Assembly: GCF_026151205.1 (NCBI RefSeq) | Contig: NC_087081.1 | Coordinates: forward strand, 8,985,246 to 9,049,245 | Direction: 5' to 3' | DNA from: Bolinopsis microptera | Taxonomy: Eukaryota > Ctenophora > Tentaculata > Lobata > Bolinopsidae | Length of the DNA: 64,000 nt | Notes under the pieces: model-generated | What the model was told of the DNA's origin: nothing | Seen by the model: only the letters and a program-made list of their open reading frames with translations | The model's database searches: none | Translations under genes and position numbers: made by a program | In this document: positions 54,909 to 64,000 of the stretch, piece after piece | Position numbering within the stretch: position 1 is the first letter of the stretch | Layout of the letters: each line of letters starts with the position of its first letter

Positions 54909-56282
54909 TATTAAGGGGGGGGGGGGGGGGGGGGGGGGCCGGGGTTCACCCTGATTTTTTTGTGAAACTTGGTTTCGAGATAGCAGTTGACCAACAAACT
55001 AGAACCGGTGACCGAACTTTTGAGGGGGTCCCCGACCCCAACCACCAAACGGTGCCCGCGGGGCAGCCACGCCCATATTTGGTTCAAATTAGGCCCAATT
55101 TAGCCAAATACCCTGAACATGCCCAAAACCCAGATTTAATGTGCTCTACTTGTAGCTAGTGGTCCCCTGAATAAGTATATGAATTTTCATCAAGATTGGG
55201 CAAAAAATGACTGAGTTATGAGCCAAAAACCATATGACCATATTTGGGCATACGCACCAAATTTGATCGATTTTGGTCCATAAATTGGTCAAATATCAAT
55301 ATTTTTGAATGAAACCAACTTTATATGAAAGGTAAGTTTATACTACACATTCTCTATGATTATCAGCTCAGTATCTACCTAACTGTGGATTCTGTGTTCA
55401 AATAATCACAAAGAAAGAACAAAATCGTCCATATCTCAGTTCGCAATATTTGCAAAACTGATTTTGCTCAAAACAATAGAACTCAATAGGGTTTCAATAT
55501 TTTTACATGAAATTTTCAGAATCAACGTAGAATCGCATTTCGACCTTATCTTTAAAAAAATTTGGCGGCCAAATTCCAAAATTTGCCAGGCATTTTTCAG
55601 AATTTGGCCGCCAAATTGTTTTAAAGGCCTAACTCAAAATTTCAATACAAGAGATAAGGTCGAAATGCGATTCTACGTTGATTCTGAAAATTTCATGTAA
55701 AAATATTGAAACCCTATTGAGTTCTATTGTTTTGAGCGAAATCAGTTTTGCAAATATCGCATACTGAGATAATATGGACGATTTTGTTCATTTTTTGTGA
55801 TTATTTGAACACAGAATCCACAGTTAGGTAGATACTGAGCTGATAATCACAGAGAATGTGTAGTATAAGCTCACCTTTCATATAAAGTTGGTTTCATTCA
55901 AAAATATTGATATTTGACCAATTTATGGGCCAAAATCGATCAAATTTGGTGCATATGCCCAAATATGGTCATATGGTTTTTGGCTCATAACTCAGTCATT
56001 TTTTGCCCAATCTTGATGAAAATGCATATACTTGTGAAGGCCAAGGGGACCACTAGCTACAAGTAGAGCACATTAAGTCTGGGTTTTGGGCATGTTCAGG
56101 GTATTTGGCTAAATTGGGCCTAATTTGAACCAAATATGGGCGTGGCTGCCCCGCGGGCACCGTTTGGCGGTTGGAATCGGGGACCCCCTCAAAAGTTCGG
56201 TCACTGGTTCTAGTTTGTTGGTCAACTACTATCTTGAAACCAAGTTTCACAAAAAAATCAGGGTGAACCCCCCCTTAAGTGT
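54909..56282. mobile_element. TTAA-flanked inverted-repeat element (piggyBac-type MITE)
   Basis: Left end TTAAGGGG followed by a long G-run and GTTCACCCTGATTTTTTTGTG; right end its reverse complement, CCCCCCCTTAA. TTAA on both sides fits piggyBac-type target duplication. The arms, about 650 bp each, meet near 55610, so the whole element is a palindrome with almost no loop. No transposase. Arm sequence from CCCTGAACATGCCCAAAACC to GAATGAAACCAAC is shared with 43.8-44.1 kb. It lies just upstream of the RALGAPB start codon. Confidence 0.82.
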
Positions 56283-56695
56283 AGGTTTTTCAAACAATAA
56301 ATATTTGTAGTATCGGTGTCACTTGTGGTTGTAGCTGGGTAATTGAATAATTTGAACTGTTCTATTCATTATGCTATTCATGGTACCCAATCCATGTATT
56401 GGTTTTGTATATTAGAGCTTTAGCCCCAGGTAGGTTGGTCTGCACGGAGCCCCACAGTTTCAATTTATTGTTTAACTAGCCGTACAGCAAGGATATCCAC
56501 TGTGTTCACCAATCACCAGGTTAGGCACATAACCAACACTACCTTGCCAAAGTCAGCTATATACTATGGTTTTTCCAAAGTATTTCCTTGTATTTGACTT
56601 TCGTCAAGAAAGTACTGTTACTTTCGGCTCGATGTTATATAAGCTAGCCTTTATGTGGTCCGCAGGGCGGATGAACCGCCAGCTATGTATACAAT
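56283..56695. other. Non-coding spacer
   Basis: Nothing recognised. Confidence 0.35.
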
Positions 56696-57858
56696 GTATA
56701 ATAATAATAATAATAAGGCCCCCGCTCAGAACACCAGAGCTAGTGAGTAGTGGGTCCGAGGCTGATACTCGTGGTCAGCACCCCCGGGGTCGGTAACGGC
56801 AGCAGTCCATTGGATGGCTGCCGGCTAGAGCTACTCACTCCCTGGCATTGCCAGATGTCTTCTTCCTGAGGTTCAGTTATAGCACAAAGTTTAAACTATT
56901 AACACTGTTAGTTCCCCCGTTACTAGTCCAAGTAACGGGCTAGAACTTGACCAAACAGCTGGTGAAACACCTGTAGACCACCAGAACCTCAGGCTCTTAT
57001 GTCCCTTCTCAACATCACTTAATGCTATCATGAGATTTTGTACTTGCTAAATATTCATGTTTAGGAGGGAAAAAGAAAAGAAAATTACAAAAAAAAGTTA
57101 AAAAGAAAAAAAGAAAAAAAAAGCACAAAATGGAAAAACCAAGAAAAATATCTGTAACTGAGACAGCAGTATTTTAGGATTTTAAGATAATATATCTCCT
57201 GATTTTTATTCGATATCATAGCAGCACAGACTGCTGGTACTGAAAGAATATCATTCCTTTGGAAATACTACTTTCTATAATGTTACCATACCCAGCACAC
57301 TCGAATAATTATAACATTGTAATCATATTATTATATTTCATTGTATATTATATTTCATTGTTTTGTTTTTACTTGTCCCCCGGTTAATTCCCTTTCTTGC
57401 CTCTCGTTGGTGAAAATCTTTTATCCTTCTGCTCTAGCTCTTGGTTTCTTGACTAGGTGCAATTGACACCTAGTGGTTTTCTTTCCGGGCATGGACTGAC
57501 CCGCAGATGTCCCCCAATCTTAAGTTGTGGACTCGTGACAAAAGGATGTGTGGCCATGGGTTAAATGGTTACTAACGGGTCTACTACCCAGGAGGTAGCT
57601 ACCTGGGGAGCTGGGCGACGCGGGGCAACGCTCAGTGCTCTGTTTTCCCTGCCAACTCTCTAGGGGGTATTTCAAGTCCCCCAGTTATGATATGAATTCT
57701 CTCTCAAATTTTTCAAACTCTCCTACTCTCCCTACTAATGGGTCAGATCAGAGCAGGATCAACAACCTAACATCGCCCCTCCAGCTCGCCGTGAGAGGAA
57801 GGCTCGCACTGAGACTTCCACTCGTCACACGTGGAGCAAGGAGGACAACATACAGCTC

Positions 57859-59169
57859 ATGACGCTGTATTACCAGAGCCAACCATCCCGCTCTGGTTAC
57901 AGAAGGAGACTCCGGTCACTGTGGGATGATGCCGGACTCTTCACTTGTACAGAACAAAGATTGGCAGACCAAGCAAGGTCAATCAGAAATAATAATCTCC
58001 TCTCAGACATAGAACTACTGGAGATTCGAGGTACTCTTCCACCTAGCGTAGTGGAAGAGGCTCCAACAACGACAACTCAAGCTTTACCCACAGTCTCCCA
58101 AGCAATCAGGACGTTGAGGGATGAAACTATCCCAACTGTTGCCGCCGAAGAACTCACCCCCACCGCAACGGTACCTGATTTTGACAAGGAGGCAATCATT
58201 GAGCGGCTAAAAACCCTCTTAGAAGACCCTTCAGTGATAGAAACCAAGCCCCTGAGACATGTGAACAGAAAGAAGCTTATGGAGGAAACATCTCTCATCA
58301 ACTCATGTATAGCAGAGATTCCTACTTCTTCAATCACTGAAACCAACACTTTATTGCTTGCAGGAGCACATTTAGTCAGCGAAAGACTTCATGAAAAACC
58401 TGCAAATAAGAATGCAGAGAAGCGGAAAACTCCGCTATGGATAAGAAGAATCGAAGATAAGATTACCCAGGTGAGGAAAGACATCTCTTATCTTGAGGAG
58501 AAGAAGAAAGGTATTACCCTTAAACAAAAAATACTAGAAGGGCTCAACAGACGTCACCCCCTGTTGAAGAAAAAGGGTATATCATGCATCATTGAGGAGC
58601 TCAAGCAACGTCTTCGTGCAAAAGCAGCTAAGATAAAGAGATTTAATAAAAGATGCGAACGATACCACCAGAACAAGTTGTTTGGAAACAACCAGAGGCA
58701 GTTCTACAGAAACCTTCAAACAAACCCTGAAGAACAGGATATCTCCCACCCTGAGGCTGACAAGGATTCTTGTTTGAAGTTCTGGAAGAACATATGGGAG
58801 CAGCCGGTTGAACATAACAGTGATGCTGAATGGTTACCGGATGTCAGAACAGCACTAGCCTCAGCAGATGAACAGCGACAGTTCGTTATAACTAACACCC
58901 TGGTTGCAGATAGAGTGAAGAAAATGACCAATTGGTCCTCTCCTGGTACAGACGGACTGCATGCTTATTGGATAAAGCACTTTAAAGAACTCCACAATAG
59001 GATTGCAGATCAACTTATGAATTGCTTAACCAACGCTGATATCCCAGACTGGATGACATTGGGACGCACGTACCTGCTCATAAAGGACCACTCCAAAGGA
59101 CCCATCCCATGCAATTTCAGACCTATTACACATGCTTATCAGCTATGTGGAAACTGTTCACTGGTCTAA
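57859..59169 (+). pseudogene. Retrotransposon ORF, N-terminal part
   Basis: 436-codon frame that holds the region N-terminal to the RT and the first RT motifs (WSSPGTDGLHAYWIKHFKEL, LLIKDHSKGPIPCNFRPIT). It then leaves the correct frame. The reading frame continues from upstream, since Myb-like residues are encoded before 57859. Confidence 0.8.
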
Positions 59170-60884
59170 TCTCAGATTCCATATACAACCATTTAGACCA
59201 GCAAAAACTCCTCCCCACTGAGCAGAAAGGGTGCAAGAAGAAGAGCAGAGGATGTAAAGAACAGTTAATGATAGACAAACTCATTCTGAAGAACTGTAAA
59301 CGAAGGAAGCGGAACCTGAAGATGACGTTTATAGACTACAAGAAGGCGTATGATAGCGTCCCACACTCCTGGATTCTGTCTTGTTTGACCATGTGTGGTA
59401 TCTCTTCATCCATCATAGACCTGTTTGAAGCCTCCTTCAAACAATCGTATGTTAACCTGATGCTTGGTAAAGTTTCCCTTGGGAGAATTAAAATTAATAG
59501 AGGTCTATTCCAAGGAGACTCAGTATCACCTATTCACTTTATCATTAGTCTTATACCCCTGTCCATTCTTTTGAATAAGCATGATATAGGATATTCTCTG
59601 GACAGAAAAGATGGACCAAAAGTGTCGCATAGGCTATACATGGACGACCTCAAGTTGTATGCCGAGAGTGAAGACGAAATGCAAACACTGGTTAATACCA
59701 CAGCAGAGTTCAGCAGTGACATAAAAATGGAATTTGGGCTAGAGAAATGTGCCGTGGTGAAGGTGAAGAAGGGAGCAAGAGCCGTTTTCGAAGGCATCTC
59801 CCTACCCACAGGTGAACAGATCCATGAGTTGGAGGACGAGGGCTATAAGTATCTGGGAATACTAGAAGCCAATGATATACTACACAAAGAGATGAAAGCA
59901 CTGGTTACAAAAGAGTATATCAGAAGAGTTAAAAAGGTTTTAAAATCCCAGCTTCATGGCAGGAATAGTATACAAGCAATTAACACCTGGGCTGTACCTG
60001 TGATAAGATATGGAGCTGGAATTCTCTCATGGAATGCTGGAGAGACCAAAGCCTTAGATGTCAAGACCAGGAAACTGATGAGGATAAATGGAGCTCACCA
60101 CCCCCAAGGAGATGTTGATCGGTTATACGTAAGCCGTCAACTGGGTGGCCGTGGGCTACATAGTATAGAGGAAGTCGTAAAGAGAGAGGAGAATGCACTC
60201 ACCACTTATGTGGTGAGAAGTAGAGACCCAGAACTTATTGCTCTGAAGGACTACTTTGTCAAAGACAAGATACTCTTGGGTGAAGAGATAGAGAAAGATA
60301 TCGACCGAACACAACGCGAGGAAATCCGCAAGGAGAAGTGGACTGCTAAAGTGATGCACGGACAGTTCCCAAGGCAGATGATGGGTATAGCGGACCCGTT
60401 AACCTCTTGGAACTGGCTCACTCAACAAGACTTGAAGAAGGAGACAGAAGGATTGTTGATAGCAGCCCAAGACCAAGCACTCAGGACTAATTATGTGAAG
60501 CACAGGATTGACAAAACACCTGGCTCTTCTCCCCTCTGCAGACTCTGCAGAAATCATTACGAGACAATAGACCACATACTGAATGGGTGCCCAAAACTTT
60601 CACATACAGAATATAAGTGTCGGCATGACAAAGTAGCTGCCGCATTGCACTGGAGTCTGTGCAAGGAATACGGCTTCCCACGCAGTAAAAGGTGGTACGA
60701 ACACCGGGCAGAGAAGGTGCTGGAGAACGAAAAAGTCAAGATATTGTGGGACTTCCATGTCCAGTCGGACCACGTTATCGAACACTGCAGACCGGATCTC
60801 CTCCTGGTAGACAAGGTAACCAACGCAGCAACCATCATTGACGTTGCAGTCCCAGGAGATACCCGGATCCTGGATAGAGAATAA
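59109..60884 (+). pseudogene. Retrotransposon ORF, RT plus zinc cluster plus restriction-like nuclease
   Basis: 591-codon frame in another phase than the preceding ORF. It contains RT motif A (FIDYKKAYDS), motif B (FQGDSVSP), YMDD, a long thumb and linker, a C-x2-C-x7-H-x4-C-like cluster and the nuclease residues P-D and D-V-A-V-P-G-D. It stops at 60882 before the element's usual end; downstream codons (YQDLKREIKKNW, VVIGALGTI) still read as element protein. Confidence 0.85.
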
Positions 60885-61125
60885 GAAAAGATACTGAAAT
60901 ATCAAGACCTAAAAAGAGAAATTAAGAAGAACTGGAATTTACGAAAGGTCACAATCGTCCCTGTGGTGATAGGCGCATTAGGAACTATCACCATTAACTT
61001 TCGTAAACACCTCAACGCAGTCCACTGCAATCTGAGCATCTCTAATCTCCAGAAGACAGCTTTGCTTGGATCAGCCAGAATTCTCAGGATGGTCTTAGAC
61101 ATATATGATATTATTGAGAGTATAT

Positions 61126-61600
61126 TACACTGTAGATACTCTATATTTAGTTTATTTTTCACTGGATACTGTAATAAACACTTTTTACCTGGTCCTCTTA
61201 TATCTCTTCCCTTGCTATGCAAGCCCTGTCTCTTGTTTATACAATTTTTAACTCGTATATTGGGTAGACTGTGTATTTGTTAAATGTATTTTATATTATA
61301 CAGTTTTGAGTACAAGTAATTATTGTTATTTACTGGACTAAGGGGTATACATGTGTTGGAGTTTTTCTCTTATTTTTCTTCTCTTGCTCTGCATGCCCTG
61401 ATTCTTGTATAAACACGATGTTTGCTATATTGTATATTCTTGTATTGATTGTGGTATTTTGTGGGTCAGATTCAGCAATACCCAATGGGTACTTGCTGAA
61501 TCACTGTTTTATACACTCTGTAACCAGTTCCTGTGTTCCGTCCCTTGCCCTGCAAGCCCTGTTTCTTGATTATACAGCATTTATTTATTTTTTTTTTTTT
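61126..61600 (+). repeat. Tandem repeats in the 3' tail of the retrotransposon
   Basis: Three imperfect copies of CCCTTGCTATGCAAGCCCTG and flanking T-rich sequence lie at about 61207, 61382 and 61540. A fourth, at about 63378, is on the other side of the nested LINE. Confidence 0.7.
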
Positions 61601-63289
61601 TTATTTGAAAATTCAATTAATCATTATATATATAAATCAAGCGTTACATTTCAGCCATGCAAAATTACAATGACATATTTTGATATACTAAATGATAAAT
61701 GGTACTGCAATATAAGTTGCTTAATGTTTGGCCGGATGACAACTAACGAGAAAAATAAACTTGATTATATAATAATTAATTCGGCTGAACCAACACATAG
61801 CAAGAGCCACATTAACGTTGGGGCCGTCTACCAAATTTGAATGACAAACATTAACAAGAAATCAAACATATCATAAATAATTATAAGGATTTTGTTCATT
61901 ACAATTCCGTCACAACTGATAAAGAAAAAAAGAAAAGGACAAGCAGATAGGAAATTGGACGGACAGAATTGTAACCAACAAAAACAAATTTCTGAGACTC
62001 ATAAGACTGATGAGCTAATCTGGCCAGACTGTATCGGCAGCCCAGAGGTACTTGATCAGTTTGGCCTTAAAAGTAGAAATCCGCTCTGACTGCCGGATAC
62101 ATACTGGTAGACTATTCCATTTCAGCATAGATCTATGAAAAAAGCTATTTCGGAAGGCATCCGAGCAGGGCACAGTGGTACTCATGTAAGTTGAGGTATC
62201 CGACATATCAATTATTTGAGCATTGTGCCTAGTGTATCGGGTGCCCTCTGGACGGCATAGGACTATATATGTAGGGAGCGAAACTGGAATTATGCTATTC
62301 ACTATTTTATAGAAGGTCATAAGATCGTTATAAATAAACTTCTGTTTAACAGGGAGAATATTTAGTTTCTTTTGCTCTGTAGCAAGTTTATCGTCATTAT
62401 AACTGGAGTAAGGTTCACCATTGATCCATTTAATAGCCCTCTTTTGGATAGCAACAAACTGTTGAAGATGAGTTGCAGATTGAGGGGACCATATGACAGA
62501 ACAATGTTCAAATATAGACCTAATTAACGCTAAATAGAACGATCTTTTCTGCCTTTTATCAGTAGTGAAATGACATGTTCTCTTAAGTAGTCCAAGTCTA
62601 GAGGTAGCTTTGGAAACAAGCGCTTTACATTGTGCACCCCAATTAAACCTGGAGTTTATTGCGACTCCTAAATCTGACTGAGAGGGCACAAAGTCAATAT
62701 CACTTCCAGAAAGTTTATAAAAGAAGGTATTGAATGGCAAGTTATCCAGCACGTTTCTTTGCAGGGACACAGAGAGGGCTTTGCACTTTTGTGGGTGGAA
62801 CTTCATTCGATTTCTCACTGACCAATCATATAATCTGTTGATGTCATTTTGGATTATGTGATGGTCAGGGTAACCAAGGATCTCCCTCCAAATTTTAGTG
62901 TCATCTGCATAAAGGGCGATATTGGTGCCTTCAGAGACACAGGAGAACATGTCATTTATAAATATTACAAACAATAAAGGGCCAAGTATAGAACCTTGAG
63001 GGACACCAGACCGAACTGGTAGAGAAGAAGACGTTTGGCCTCCTATCACTACTTGTTGTTGTCGCCCCTCAAGGTAGGACTTAATAAATTTAAGCATTAG
63101 TCCATCGACATTAAAAATATTCTTTAATTTACTTAAAATGAGGTCATGCGAAACGCTATCAAAGGCTTTCGCAAAATCAAAATATATTATATCAGTCCTG
63201 GACCTGTTATTCAATGCAAGTGCAAGATTGTCCGTGAAAGGTATCATATTGGTAATATCGTGTATTACACTGTAGTATGTAATAAACAT
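61590..63289 (-). mobile_element. LINE (CR1/Jockey-type), 5'-truncated, nested
   Basis: The minus-strand ORF 63289-62015 (424 codons) gives RT motifs YFDFAKAFDSVSHDLI (A), GVPQGSILGPLLFVIF (B) and ALYADDTKIW (C), then a thumb and C-terminal tail. Preceding RT motifs are missing, so the copy is 5'-truncated. Its 3' non-coding tail runs to a poly-T (poly-A on its own strand) at 61585-61603. It splits the 3' repeats of the older plus-strand retrotransposon. Confidence 0.88.
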
Positions 63290-63430
63290 TTGTAGTAGTG
63301 TAGGATTGTTTGAATTTCTTTTTGCTAGGTTTTATAATATTTATTTGTATATTTTGTGATTGTTTCTCCCGGTTTTCTTCCCTTGCGTAGCAAGCCCTGT
63401 CTCTTGTAAAAACAACCTCGAAAGATTTGT
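63290..63430 (+). repeat. Distal part of the older element's 3' tail
   Basis: Contains TTCCCTTGCGTAGCAAGCCC, matching the tail repeats at 61.2-61.6 kb. Confidence 0.6.
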
Positions 63431-64000
63431 AGATACACATAGGGGGGGAGCCAAGTGGATATTTGTAGATATTTGTAGATTAATGTAGAATGGATAATCC
63501 ACGAAAAAAGTGGATGACATTCTACAAATTTATACATTTATCTCCAAAAATTCAGTAGAATTCCTGGGCACATATTTGAGATTACATTTTTTGTAGATAA
63601 ATGTAGATATTTGTAGATTATTGTCAATGGATAATTCACGAAAATTCTACAAATTCTACAAATTTATACATTTATCTCCAAAAATTCAGTAGAATTTCTG
63701 GGCACATATTTGAGATATACATTTTTTGTAGATAAATGTAGATATTTGTAGATTATTGTAATGGATAATTCGGGGGGGGGGGGCAATGGCATAAAATGGC
63801 ATAGAATGGCATAAAATGGCATAAAATGGCATAAAATGGAGACTTTTTCTATGGAGAAAATGGAAAAACCCATGAGTAATTCTCCATTTTCTCCATTTTA
63901 TGCCATGAATTTTGTCTTCGAAATTTCATCTTTAACACCATTTAACACCTAAATTGGACATCCTAACATGTTTATTTACGCTTACTAGGGCGTAACAAGC
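63431..64000. repeat. Simple and short tandem repeats at the window end
   Basis: Units of TAGATATTTGTAGATTA recur through 63455-63765. A block of about 180 bp (from ATTCTACAAATTTATACATT) occurs twice, near 63515 and 63655. A G-run at 63772 precedes five copies of GGCATAAAAT (63784-63838). Confidence 0.75.

Larger units (their letters stand above)
56696..61125 (+). mobile_element. Non-LTR retrotransposon with restriction-like endonuclease, broken
   Basis: The 5' end follows an (AAT)n run at 56699-56715, as known for Dong/R4-type elements that insert in TAA repeats. After a 1.1-kb 5' region, the coding part runs 57700-61100. It shows an N-terminal Myb-like stretch (TWSKEDNIQLMTLYY), then RT motifs NFRPIT, MTFIDYKKAYDSV (A), GLFQGDSVSPIHF (B) and RLYMDDLKLYA (C), then a CCHC-type cluster (CRLCRNHYETIDHILNGC) and a PD-(D/E)xK-like nuclease (HCRPDLLLVDKV, ATIIDVAVPGD). 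It is inactive: a frame break at about 59130 after FRPIT, in an AC-repeat, and a TAA at 60882 inside the C-terminal region, which stays open to about 61110. Clade (R2/R4/NeSL type) is by memory. Confidence 0.82.

Overview
The window is animal nuclear DNA. It has spliced genes with GT-AG introns, a metazoan-type gene set (RALGAPB, ACBD6, DBF4, a rhodopsin-like GPCR, an ABCC transporter), LINE and Penelope-like retroelements, and very many minisatellites in an AT-rich background. No bacterial, organellar or viral genome is seen. I cannot name the species. The mix fits an invertebrate metazoan, and retroelement types of this kind are common in cnidarians and flatworms, but that is inference. All gene models were built by eye from splice sites, reading phase and remembered family similarity.

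Layout. 0-5 kb: degenerate repeats, then a 366-bp satellite with a four-unit higher-order pattern. 5.4-7.6 kb (+): the 3' end of an ABCC4-like transporter with two in-frame stops and a broken Walker A, so a pseudogene. 8.1-9.6 kb and 13.7-14.4 kb: related inverted-repeat elements without genes. 15.5-16.2 kb (+): a two-exon gene for an 80-residue secreted peptide precursor with a furin-type site before a 15-residue, two-cysteine peptide. 17.1-19.4 kb (-): a complete seven-exon ACBD6 homologue. 20.6-54.8 kb (-): a RALGAPB homologue of about 25 exons and about 1,430 residues, which fills over half the window.

RALGAPB introns hold other genes and elements: a six-exon GDSL-hydrolase-like gene (+, 26.1-28.0 kb) whose Asn and His catalytic positions are replaced; a two-exon GPCR gene (+, 46.7-47.8 kb); a DBF4-like ORF (-, 23.3-24.0 kb); a Penelope-like RT (+, 33.2-34.6 kb); a GIY-YIG nuclease ORF (-, 22.6-23.3 kb); a 2.2-kb foldback; a 1.66-kb TIR element; and a 1.7-kb polypurine tract.

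The most striking feature is that many RALGAPB tandem arrays sit on exon-intron junctions and carry copies of the donor or acceptor itself: 24-bp units each with a donor (32.7-33.0 kb), 18-bp donor units (28.4-28.6 kb), about 130-bp units each with an acceptor plus 65 nt of exon (29.1-30.4 kb), a duplicated exon start across an 8-bp array (36.9-37.2 kb), a duplicated acceptor (21.3-21.4 kb), duplicated donor ends (24.5-25.0 kb), and a 12-bp array intron bordered by an 11-bp direct repeat (50.0-51.3 kb). This could generate alternative splice sites or new introns. 

54.9-64 kb: a TTAA-flanked inverted-repeat element, a broken LINE with a restriction-like endonuclease, a second LINE nested in its 3' tail, and simple repeats.
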